Shown here: one piece after another, positions 1 through 5,051 of the stretch
Position numbering within the stretch: position 1 is the first letter of the stretch
Layout of the letters: each line of letters begins with the position of its first letter
Assembly: GCA_916049935.1 (NCBI GenBank)
Contig: CAJZJI010000082.1
Span: 1-5,055, forward strand
DNA length: 5,055 bases
Direction: 5' to 3'
From: an uncultured Streptococcus sp.
GTDB taxonomy: Bacteria; Bacillota; Bacilli; Lactobacillales; Aerococcaceae
The notes under the pieces: model-generated
What the model was told of the DNA's origin: nothing
What the model saw: only the letters and a program-made list of their open reading frames with translations
Databases searched by the model: none
Program-made: the position numbers and the translations under genes

Positions 1-667
1 ATCCTTTTGTGATGACTCCATCGATTGGCACTTGATCGCCATGCAATACTTCTAATGTATCCCCAACTTTTAAGCTAGCCACGTCAACGACAACCACTTC
101 TCCATTTTCTTGGATGAGACGTGCTTGCGTTGGATTCATTTGTAATAACGCTGTTAGCGACTTACGGCTTTTCTCTTCAACATATTCTTCAAGGAAGTGT
201 GCTCCCGCAAAAATTAAAATCAGTAGAGCTCCTTCTTCCGCATTTCCAATTAACACTGCGCCAACTGCCGCAAGTGTCATTAAAATATGCACATTCGGTT
301 GGAATTTTCCTTTCTTTTTGGTTTTTTCAATAGTATCTTCAACACCTTCCATCGTTACATGGTAACCTGAAAGGATGACAGTTAGAATGAATAGAATATT
401 CGCAATCCCGTTCCCCATATATTGAAGAACCATCCCGATAATGTAAAGGACTAGTCCTGCAATATAAAAGATAACTGCTTTACTATCATCGTGGTTGTGA
501 CCTTGACGATGTCCATGTTCATGATGGTGCTCATGCTCGTGATCGTGGTCGTGATCTTCATGATGCAAGTAATGATCTTGGCATGTTTCTCCTTCATGAG
601 TTTCTTCTTTATTCAAAAGGTGTTCAAATTTATGTTTTAGGTTATGTGTTAGCTCTTTGAAATCCAT
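1..667 (-). CDS. Heavy-metal-translocating P1B-type ATPase, N-terminal 222 residues (partial at window edge)
   Basis: This is the start of an ATP-driven metal exporter of the inner membrane, probably for Zn(II), Cd(II) or Co(II). The ATG at 665-667 has AAGGAG at 675-680, 7 nt upstream, and no in-frame stop occurs before the edge. Residues 1-61 are histidine-rich: 15 of residues 24-59 are His, in HDHDHEHEHHHEHGH-like runs. There is no CxxC heavy-metal-associated domain. Hydrophobic segments follow at about 64-83, 87-105 and 126-159; the last holds the paired-helix pattern of P1B pumps and ends in FLEEY. The actuator domain begins at about 170 and includes VGD (201-203) and GDQVPIDG (210-217). 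The TGES loop, the phosphorylation motif DKTGT and the CPC/SPC metal-site helix lie outside the window, so the metal cannot be assigned from motifs. The nearest known relatives are ZosA/CadA-like pumps. The promoter carries an ArsR-type operator, and an ArsR sensor is encoded nearby, which fits metal-inducible efflux. Confidence 0.9.
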   Translation of the reverse strand, partial: MDFKELTHNLKHKFEHLLNKEETHEGETCQDHYLHHEDHDHDHEHEHHHEHGHRQGHNHDDSKAVIFYIAGLVLYIIGMVLQYMGNGIANILFILTVILSGYHVTMEGVEDTIEKTKKKGKFQPNVHILMTLAAVGAVLIGNAEEGALLILIFAGAHFLEEYVEEKSRKSLTALLQMNPTQARLIQENGEVVVVDVASLKVGDTLEVLHGDQVPIDGVITKG

Positions 668-699
668 GATATCTCTCCTTACTATTTCTTGTTAATCAC

Positions 700-729
700 A
701 TAATACATGAATGAACATTCATGTGTCAA
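700..729 (-). promoter_or_regulatory. Promoter of the metal ATPase
   Basis: Read on the minus strand, a perfect -35 box TTGACA (724-729) and a -10 box TATTAT (700-705) are separated by 18 bp. Transcription should start near 693, giving a leader of about 26 nt before the ATPase ATG. It lies just downstream of the rplS terminator, so the ATPase is expected to be transcribed independently. The spacer is filled by an inverted repeat, so a bound repressor would block polymerase. Confidence 0.85.
705..724 (-). promoter_or_regulatory. ArsR/SmtB-type operator (inverted repeat) inside the ATPase promoter
   Basis: A perfect 9-bp inverted repeat with a 2-nt centre, ACATGAATG-TT-CATTCATGT, occupies the whole space between the -35 and -10 boxes. 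Its core is TGAA-N6-TTCA, the layout known for operators of zinc sensors such as CzrA and SmtB. The symmetry and position are directly visible. That the sensor encoded at 1324-1671 binds here is inference from family knowledge and proximity. Confidence 0.8.
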
Positions 730-765
730 GAGATATCTTGAAATTATTCTAAATTATTTTTAGAT

Positions 766-798
766 AAAAAAAGAGACTGGCCGAAGCCAATCTCTTTT
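766..798 (-). terminator. Intrinsic terminator of rplS
   Basis: Minus-strand RNA forms a 13-bp stem (arms 786-798 and 769-781, with one G-U pair) closed by a TTCG tetraloop (782-785) and running into a T tract (766-772). It starts 10 nt after the rplS stop and separates rplS from the ATPase promoter. This is a textbook Rho-independent terminator. Confidence 0.93.
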
Positions 799-808
799 GG
801 TGTTTCTA

Positions 809-1156
809 TTAACGACGACGTTCTTGGATACGTGCTGCTTTACCACGTAAGTTACGTAGGTAGTATAATTTAGCACGACGAACTTTACCGTAACGAACTA
901 CTTCGATTTGTGCTACACGTGGAGTGTGTAATGGGAATGTACGTTCCACACCAACACCGTTAGAAACTTTACGTACTGTGTAAGTTTCGCTGATGCCAGC
1001 ACCACGACGTTTGATAACAACGCCTTCGAAGATTTGGATACGTTCGCGAGTTCCTTCAACAACCTTAGCGTGAACACGTACAGTGTCACCAGGACGGAAT
1101 GAAGGGATATCTGAACGTAATTGTTCTTGAGTTAATTCTTCGATTAATTTGCTCAT
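809..1156 (-). CDS. rplS: 50S ribosomal protein L19
   Basis: This is a structural protein of the large ribosomal subunit, located at the 30S-50S interface. The 115-residue product has the usual length for Firmicute L19 and matches the family along its whole length. Recognisable blocks are [26 protein letters not shown] (20-45, cited by position), [18 protein letters not shown] (46-63), [13 protein letters not shown] (67-79) and the basic C-terminus [20 protein letters not shown] (91-110). The start at 1154-1156 is chosen because family members begin M-x-KLIE and AAGGAG sits at 1165-1170. An in-frame ATG at 1204 would add 16 residues read from the structured leader and is not favoured. In many Firmicutes rplS directly follows trmD in one operon. 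Here arsR, a terminator and a separate promoter lie between them, so rplS forms its own transcription unit. Confidence 0.97.
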   Translation of the reverse strand: MSKLIEELTQEQLRSDIPSFRPGDTVRVHAKVVEGTRERIQIFEGVVIKRRGAGISETYTVRKVSNGVGVERTFPLHTPRVAQIEVVRYGKVRRAKLYYLRNLRGKAARIQERRR

Positions 1157-1170
1157 GTTTTTTTCTCCTT

Positions 1171-1250
1171 CCAACAAACATTCATGACTTGGCCGCTTGT
1201 CCAATCAGCGGAATATCGTTATCTCTGAGTGAAGTCTCACTCACTCGAAA
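1171..1250 (-). promoter_or_regulatory. Structured 5' leader of rplS (possible L19 leader)
   Basis: The untranslated RNA between the putative start of transcription and the rplS ribosome binding site can form two simple hairpins. The first has a 7-bp stem, TGAGTGA/TCACTCA, with a GACT loop (1226-1243). The second has a 5-bp stem, CCGCT/AGCGG, with a 9-nt loop (1193-1211). A weak CCAA/TTGG pairing (1171-1174 with 1189-1192) lies next to the Shine-Dalgarno sequence. Autoregulatory L19 leaders upstream of rplS are known in low-GC Gram-positives (Rfam L19_leader). That this is one is inference from position and hairpins, not a checked covariance match. Confidence 0.5.
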
Positions 1251-1251
1251 T

Positions 1252-1284
1252 ATACTATCATACTTGCCTATCAAATGCAAGCAA
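1252..1284 (-). promoter_or_regulatory. Putative rplS promoter
   Basis: Two overlapping sigma-A-type readings exist on the minus strand. One is TTGCTT (1279-1284), 16 bp, then TATGAT (1257-1262). The other is TTGCAT (1275-1280), 17 bp, then TAGTAT (1252-1257). Either would start transcription near 1245-1250 and make a leader of about 90 nt. The -35 boxes match poorly (3 of 6). The region follows the arsR terminator and is the only plausible source of a separate rplS transcript. Confidence 0.5.
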
Positions 1285-1318
1285 GATTATCAATTTTTTT
1301 GACGATTTTTCTCCATAG

Positions 1319-1345
1319 AAAAACTACGAAGAATGCTCTTCACAG
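1319..1345 (-). terminator. Intrinsic terminator overlapping the end of arsR
   Basis: Minus-strand RNA can fold CTGTGAAGA (1337-1345) against TCTTCGTAG (1324-1332) around a GCAT loop. This gives 9 pairs, two of them G-U, directly followed by five T residues (1319-1323). The stem contains the last arsR codons and the TAG stop itself, so a ribosome finishing arsR would cover the hairpin. Stability is moderate. It is the only terminator-like structure between arsR and the rplS promoter and would end the five-gene operon. Confidence 0.6.
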
Positions 1346-1671
1346 CAGTGTTCGCTTGCTAAGTTATAGAGTTCTAATACGTGGTGATCTTCAAGCGAAT
1401 ACCACACGTGTTTTCCGACTTTTTCTGCCTTCACGATATGATGTGCACGAAGTTTTTTCAACTGATGGGAAATCGCAGACTGCTCCATCCCGGTACAGTT
1501 CATTAAGTCTTCTACACATAATGGTTCGCGCTGCGTCAATAGCGTAATAATATTGAGTCTTGTTGCATCCCCAAGCAACTTGAAGAGCTGCACCATTTCA
1601 CTACGCCCTTCGTCCTTAGACAACAGTGCTTGAAATGCTTTAATTTCTTCTGCATTTAGATGTTCCGTCAT
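1324..1671 (-). CDS. ArsR/SmtB-family metal-sensing repressor (CzrA/SmtB-like)
   Basis: This is a small winged-helix DNA-binding repressor that should release its operator on binding metal. The product has 115 residues, normal for the family. FKLLGDATRLNIITLL (30-45) is the family's start-of-fold signature. LCVEDL (51-56) and QSAISHQLKKLRAHHIV (64-80) give the helix-turn-helix, and VGKHVWYSL (85-93) the wing. The last helix carries D95-x-H97 and, 11 residues on, H108-x2-E111, which is the complete alpha-5 zinc-ligand set of SmtB. The CadC-type alpha-3 cysteine pair is absent: C52 stands alone, followed by V-E, and the N-terminus lacks cysteines. A Zn/Co-type sensor is therefore more likely than a Cd/Pb sensor. 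The ATG directly follows the trmD TAG with no gap, with a GAGG-rich ribosome binding site inside the trmD end, so translational coupling is likely. The probable target is the operator at 705-724. No similar operator is visible before its own operon. Confidence 0.92.
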   Translation of the reverse strand: MTEHLNAEEIKAFQALLSKDEGRSEMVQLFKLLGDATRLNIITLLTQREPLCVEDLMNCTGMEQSAISHQLKKLRAHHIVKAEKVGKHVWYSLEDHHVLELYNLASEHCCEEHSS

Positions 1672-2412
1672 CTAGCATCCCTCTTCCTCTTTTACTTCTT
1701 GTAGTAACTTTGCTTCCTCTTTTGAGAGTTCATACTTTTCGAGTAAATCTGGTCTTCTTAAATACGTCTTACGAAGCGACTCTTTCATTTGCCACTCTGC
1801 AATCTTCGCGTGATTTCCGCTAAAAAGAACTTCTGGAACTTCCATTCCTTTATATTCTCTTGGACGTGTATATTGTGGGTGTTCCAGTAATCCTGTCGAA
1901 TGCGAATCCCCAACGGCAGACGCATCATTTCCTAATACATCTGGCAAGAGTCGCACTGTGGCGTCAATCATCACAGTTGCGGCTAATTCCCCACCTGTTA
2001 ACACGAAGTCTCCAATCGAGTATTCATCCGTCACAAGCGTACGAATGCGTTCGTCATAACCTTCATAGTGACCACAAATAAATACCAAATGTTCTTCCTT
2101 CGACAACTCTTCGGCATCCTTTTGCGTAAAAGTCTTTCCAGCCGGATCCATTAAAATTACACGTGGTGTTGTTTCAGGAGAACGCTCACGAATCGACGCA
2201 AGCGCCAAGTCAATCGGCTCCACCTTAAGAAGCATCCCAGCTCCCCCACCGAATGGATAGTCGTCGACATGATTATGTTTATTGTTTGAAAACTGACGGA
2301 AATCCGTTGTCTCAAATTCAATTTTTCCTGCTTCGATGGCCTTTCCGATAATCGATTGCGTCATCGGACCTTGCACCATTTCAGGGAATAATGTTAATAC
2401 ATCAATTTTCAT
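1672..2412 (-). CDS. trmD: tRNA (guanine-N1)-methyltransferase, TrmD
   Basis: This cytosolic enzyme methylates G37 of tRNAs, next to the anticodon, using S-adenosylmethionine; the mark prevents +1 frameshifting. The 246-residue length is standard. Visible family blocks are TLFPEM (7-12), [20 protein letters not shown] (37-56) and GAGM (57-60). The SAM-binding trefoil-knot segments are ILMDPAG (86-92), [13 protein letters not shown] (111-123) and [13 protein letters not shown] (131-143). HPQYTRP (178-184) and [11 protein letters not shown] (191-201) follow. R154 and D169 fall at the positions of the catalytic residues in the E. coli enzyme, so the protein should be active. The ATG follows the rimM TAA after one base, and its own stop abuts the arsR start. 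The rimM-trmD pair is a conserved Firmicute arrangement; arsR as the next gene instead of rplS is unusual. Confidence 0.97.
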   Translation of the reverse strand: MKIDVLTLFPEMVQGPMTQSIIGKAIEAGKIEFETTDFRQFSNNKHNHVDDYPFGGGAGMLLKVEPIDLALASIRERSPETTPRVILMDPAGKTFTQKDAEELSKEEHLVFICGHYEGYDERIRTLVTDEYSIGDFVLTGGELAATVMIDATVRLLPDVLGNDASAVGDSHSTGLLEHPQYTRPREYKGMEVPEVLFSGNHAKIAEWQMKESLRKTYLRRPDLLEKYELSKEEAKLLQEVKEEEGC

Positions 2413-2413
2413 C

Positions 2414-2929
2414 TTAATCGATCAACCCTTCCAATAAATGGATATAAGCTTTCTTTTCTTCTTTATCAACTTTATAAACGACTGGTTCAATAAATGGAAT
2501 TAAGAGTTCTTTCTTTCCTTTTTGTTTTACAACCCAGACATCATTTGACCCTGGTGAAAGAATTTCAGTGACTTCCCCAAGTACTTCTCCTTCATCCGTT
2601 ACAATTTCAAGTCCGATAATTTCGTGGTAGTAAAACTCATCATCTTCGAGTTCAGTCAACTGCTCTTCGGCTACCTTAAGGAGACATTCTTTGTATTTTT
2701 CAACATCTTCAATACGGTTCATTCCTTCGAACGTTAACAAATCAAAGTTTTTATGACGACGATGACTTGCCACTGTCACAAATGTTAGAAACTCTCCATC
2801 TTTAAAAATGGCTAATTCCGTTCCTTTTTTATAACGTTCTTCGGCAAAGTCTGTCGTTGAAATCACACGTACTTCCCCACGAAGCCCTTGTGTATTTACG
2901 ATTTTTCCTACTTTATAAAAAGTTGTCAT
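2414..2929 (-). CDS. rimM: Ribosome maturation factor RimM
   Basis: RimM binds ribosomal protein S19 and assists assembly of the 30S head and 16S rRNA processing in the cytosol. The product has 171 residues, the normal size. The N-terminal beta-barrel domain starts with [16 protein letters not shown] (7-22) and carries [15 protein letters not shown] (55-69). The C-terminal PRC-barrel domain begins with the characteristic [13 protein letters not shown] (98-110). It continues through PGSNDVWVV (126-134) and [10 protein letters not shown] (142-151), and ends LLEGLID (165-171). The ATG at 2927-2929 is preceded by AAGGAGG, which overlaps the stop codon of the upstream gene. The TAA is one base from the trmD start, so the two are almost certainly co-translated. 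Confidence 0.96.
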   Translation of the reverse strand: MTTFYKVGKIVNTQGLRGEVRVISTTDFAEERYKKGTELAIFKDGEFLTFVTVASHRRHKNFDLLTFEGMNRIEDVEKYKECLLKVAEEQLTELEDDEFYYHEIIGLEIVTDEGEVLGEVTEILSPGSNDVWVVKQKGKKELLIPFIEPVVYKVDKEEKKAYIHLLEGLID

Positions 2930-2941
2930 TCCATTTCCTCC

Positions 2942-3283
2942 TTAAAAGAGTCGTTCTACAATAATCTTAAGCGTCTCATCCGTCACTTCAATATCGTAAT
3001 CATCAATACATTGACCAAGGATGCAATAGTTTTTATCACGGTTATGCGATCCCATCAACGAACTGTACATCGAATCTAATTCTAAGTGTTTTTCTACAGA
3101 TAATCCTGCTTCTAATAAATCTAAGTCTTCTGGTAATTTTGTATACGGCGCTGTGCACGTAATGGTTGCTTTTTCATGCGGTACATACACGACATGCGCT
3201 GTTACATCATACAATTCATGGTACAAATAATAATCGACCATTTCCTTCACGATACGTTTCACAAAATCCTTTTCTGTTGCCAT
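2942..3283 (-). CDS. Small acidic protein of unknown function (113 aa)
   Basis: I do not recognise this protein. It has 113 residues, is rich in Asp and Glu, and has no signal peptide or membrane segment, so it should be cytosolic. The N-terminus (about 4-24) looks helical and is rich in Tyr and Val. A likely beta segment AHVVYV (29-34) and ATITCT (39-44) follows, then an acidic helix KLPEDLDLLEAGLSVEKHLELD (49-70, cited by position). A Cys-bearing segment NYCILGQC (85-92) precedes a second acidic stretch. C43, C87 and C92 are the only cysteines. The gene is real by context: its ATG overlaps the stop of the membrane-protein gene (TAATG), with GAGGG as ribosome binding site. Its own stop is embedded in the rimM ribosome binding site. 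Tight coupling suggests it works with the membrane protein or in the rimM-trmD pathway; neither is shown. Confidence 0.85.
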   Translation of the reverse strand: MATEKDFVKRIVKEMVDYYLYHELYDVTAHVVYVPHEKATITCTAPYTKLPEDLDLLEAGLSVEKHLELDSMYSSLMGSHNRDKNYCILGQCIDDYDIEVTDETLKIIVERLF

Positions 3284-4575
3284 TATCCCTCAGCCTTTCT
3301 TTCTTTTATATCTTGACGAATCCCTTCAAAAATTTCAAAAATTGGTACGAGAACTGCTGCAACGAATCCTCCCGCGAATCCATTGTTATAAAGGTTTAAT
3401 CCCCCATGCATTACAACCACGTGGCTCACAAGTGTAATGTGTACAAAGCCTGCAATCACCCCAGCAAGCGGTCCATAATATCCGCTCACCGGTGCTAGTG
3501 TCGTTCCGAAAATCGCAGCCACAAGCGCACTCGTACTTGCCACGTCAACTCCTGTTAAGTAGCAGCCGATCATAATCCCTACTAGCACAGGAACCGTATT
3601 TTTCACTTGATTCCCGAAGGCTCCAAAACTCATCGCGCCGATAATACTACCGACAATCGGTCCATTGAGTTGCCCACCATTAATAAGGACATAGCCTAAC
3701 AGAATGAAGCCCATGATGCTCATATTGAACGTTACCGTTGCAAGGTTCGTCATTTCAACGAAGTCACTTGGCAGACGTCCTGACAGTTTCAAGAGTAATT
3801 TAAAATGATATTTTTCTTTCTTTTGAACATGTAGATAGAAGCTTGTCGCTAGCAAAATCAGACATAGTCCAATCAAAAGCCCATATAAAATAAATGGGCT
3901 TTCTGTATTCGCAAGCGCCTTTGTTTCTACTTCGATTCCAAATGCATTTAGAAATCCTAGAACGACCATTCCAACGATTCCCGCTGTAAACCCAACGTTA
4001 TACAAGCTGAACCCTTGATGGAACCCTAAATATTGCGTTGATAATTGTGGCAAGATAAATCCAATAAAGATTCCAAGCGCATACGCCACAAGAATGCTCC
4101 AACCACTTGGCAAAGCTCCTCCAAAAGCAAGGAAAGAAACAAGTGGTCCTAATGCCGACCCAAACAATCCGACAATGACATAATTTCGATAATTCTGCTT
4201 TGTGACTTTTGCATAAATCCATACGCCTAGCATAAACGGAATACTGTTAAAAAGGTTTTTCCCGAAGAATGAGAATCCTGCAAGCATCCCCAAACTCCCA
4301 ATAACGGTTCCGTTAACAGGAATTTCTAATTTCTTATAACTATAAATATTTATCAGAAGCATAATAGCCACATTCAATAGCGTACTTCCGACAGACGCAA
4401 TTTGCATATAATCCGTAAACAACTGACTTGGCGAAATTAATATCGTAATCATTCCATCAAGTAGTCTCTGTGGTGATTCAAGACAAAATGCAAGTAACAT
4501 CAAAATAGCGGATAGGCCAAATAAATAATAATATTGTCGATTCATTTGTTCTTTTAATATCGGCTTTTTCTTCAT
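3283..4575 (-). CDS. DUF1576-type polytopic membrane protein, probable transporter with duplicated core
   Basis: This is an integral membrane protein of 430 residues with roughly ten or more hydrophobic segments. I assign it to the DUF1576 family by its overall pattern; its substrate is unknown. The two halves are visibly related. NGTVIGS (88-94) matches NGPIVGS (304-310). FGKNLFNSIP (104-113) matches FGNQVKNTVP (320-329). FGSALGP (138-144) matches FGTTLAP (356-362). HQGFSLYNVGFTAG (186-199) matches HGGLNLYNNGFAGG (390-403). Such internal repeats are typical of transporters and channels. A charged loop (about 251-258) separates the halves, and the C-terminus is basic. The start at 4573-4575 has AAGGGAA upstream; an in-frame ATG 30 nt downstream is less likely. 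It is the first gene after the promoter at 4610-4638 and overlaps the next gene by one base. Confidence 0.88.
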   Translation of the reverse strand: MKKKPILKEQMNRQYYYLFGLSAILMLLAFCLESPQRLLDGMITILISPSQLFTDYMQIASVGSTLLNVAIMLLINIYSYKKLEIPVNGTVIGSLGMLAGFSFFGKNLFNSIPFMLGVWIYAKVTKQNYRNYVIVGLFGSALGPLVSFLAFGGALPSGWSILVAYALGIFIGFILPQLSTQYLGFHQGFSLYNVGFTAGIVGMVVLGFLNAFGIEVETKALANTESPFILYGLLIGLCLILLATSFYLHVQKKEKYHFKLLLKLSGRLPSDFVEMTNLATVTFNMSIMGFILLGYVLINGGQLNGPIVGSIIGAMSFGAFGNQVKNTVPVLVGIMIGCYLTGVDVASTSALVAAIFGTTLAPVSGYYGPLAGVIAGFVHITLVSHVVVMHGGLNLYNNGFAGGFVAAVLVPIFEIFEGIRQDIKERKAEG

Positions 4576-4609
4576 AAGGTCTTCCCTTCAACTATAATTT
4601 TACTCACTT

Positions 4610-4638
4610 ATCATACCAAACTCACGAAAAACAATCAA
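4610..4638 (-). promoter_or_regulatory. Promoter of the DUF1576-hyp-rimM-trmD-arsR operon
   Basis: On the minus strand TTGATT (4633-4638) and TATGAT (4610-4615) are spaced by exactly 17 bp. The -10 box is preceded by TGG, an extended -10. Transcription should start near 4603, leaving a leader of about 28 nt. No further promoter or terminator is evident in the short gaps down to arsR, so the five genes are probably one unit. Confidence 0.75.
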
Positions 4639-4667
4639 AAACCCGAGTACTAACAACAATAAAAGAA

Positions 4668-4699
4668 CACTCGTTATACCGTATACGGTATAATGAGTG
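4668..4699. promoter_or_regulatory. 32-bp palindrome, site A of a twin operator-like motif
   Basis: The central TTATACCGTATACGGTATAA (4674-4693) is a perfect palindrome. Beyond one mismatched pair it extends into CACTC/GAGTG arms. The core ATACC-GTATAC-GGTAT recurs once, 24 bp away (site B). It lies about 36 bp upstream of the operon's -35 box. A plus-strand TATAAT (4689-4694) is part of it but has no good -35 box. On the minus strand the hairpin is followed by a T-rich stretch, so it could alternatively end transcription entering from the right. Confidence 0.55.
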
Positions 4700-4718
4700 A
4701 TACCTTATACGGTATCAC
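4697..4718. promoter_or_regulatory. Site B of the twin operator-like motif
   Basis: GTGATACC (4697-4704) and GGTATCAC (4711-4718) are exact inverted repeats around TTATAC. The 16-bp core differs from that of site A at one base only, with the same 6-bp centre. Two copies at about two helical turns suggest cooperative binding by a dimeric regulator. The regulator is not recognisable from the motif. Confidence 0.55.
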
Positions 4719-4965
4719 CCACCTTTTCTTCCACTCTAACTCAACGCAGAAATCCATATACTGTAGCACTAACAATTTTAAGCACCTCGTTCAAAGCACA
4801 CACCTTTTTCTGTCTCTTCCCCCGGTGAAGCCTTGCAGAAATCCAACTTTTTTTATAGTACCAACGATTACAAGGCGCTCCATTCCCAGCACACACCCTC
4901 TTCTGTCTCTTCCCCCGGTGAAGCCTTGCAGAAATCCAACTTTTTTATAGTACCAACGATTACAA
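4717..4965. repeat. Tandem direct repeat, about 93-bp period (two good copies, one decayed)
   Basis: Copies at 4795-4873 and 4888-4965 are nearly identical: two substitutions in the first 16 bases and one T fewer in a T run. A 14-bp linker separates them. A third, diverged copy (about 4717-4794) shares the CACC-T-rich start, the exact block GCAGAAATCCA (4746-4756; also at 4835 and 4928) and a similar AACAATTTTAAG end. No coding sense is apparent on either strand. Because the period is a multiple of three, one frame stays open through it, which makes a false ORF. Together with the palindromes this fills most of the gene-free right end. Confidence 0.85.
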
Positions 4966-5017
4966 ACCTTTCGGATTCTATACTAGCAGTACTAGGGGAT
5001 AGCATTCAAAGTGAATT

Positions 5018-5051
5018 ATGGACTCTTAAAAATTTATTTTTTAGAGTCCAT
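5018..5051. terminator. AT-centred inverted repeat at the right edge, possible bidirectional terminator
   Basis: ATGGACTCT (5018-5026) and AGAGTCCAT (5043-5051) pair exactly. After a T-T mismatch the inner AAAAA and TTTTT also pair around a TTTA loop. No clean T tract follows on either strand, so termination is uncertain. A remnant of a mobile-element end is the alternative. Between it and the tandem repeat (4966-5017) I see nothing I can name. Confidence 0.45.

Noticed and set aside
114..365. Plus-strand open frames opposite the ATPase gene
   Set aside because: They are antisense to a well-conserved coding region, lack a ribosome binding site, and resemble no protein.
1176..1187. Second ArsR operator in the rplS leader (CATGAATGTT shared with the ATPase operator)
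   Set aside because: Only one half-site is present and the TTCA partner is missing. It lies in the transcribed leader next to the ribosome binding site rather than in the promoter.
1157..1204. Upstream in-frame ATG giving a 131-residue L19
   Set aside because: Family members start at M-x-KLIE, the strong ribosome binding site serves the ATG at 1156, and the extra 16 codons cover the structured leader.
1099..1547. Two plus-strand open frames across the rplS leader and arsR
   Set aside because: Both are mostly antisense to rplS and arsR, with no ribosome binding site and no family likeness.
1324..1671. CadC-type Cd/Pb sensor
   Set aside because: The N-terminal cysteines and the CxC pair of the alpha-3 site are missing, while the alpha-5 D/H/H/E zinc set is complete.
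3998..4222. Minus-strand frame of 74 codons inside the membrane-protein gene
   Set aside because: It is an alternative frame of a real gene with clear internal repeats, and has no start signal of its own.
4693..4950. Plus-strand open frame of 85 codons through the tandem repeat
   Set aside because: It has no ribosome binding site, begins inside the palindrome, and has a low-complexity product repeating the same peptide. The frame stays open only because the repeat period is a multiple of three.
4795..4965. CRISPR array
   Set aside because: There are only two long copies of about 79 bp with a 14-bp linker, no short palindromic repeat with unique spacers, and no cas genes.
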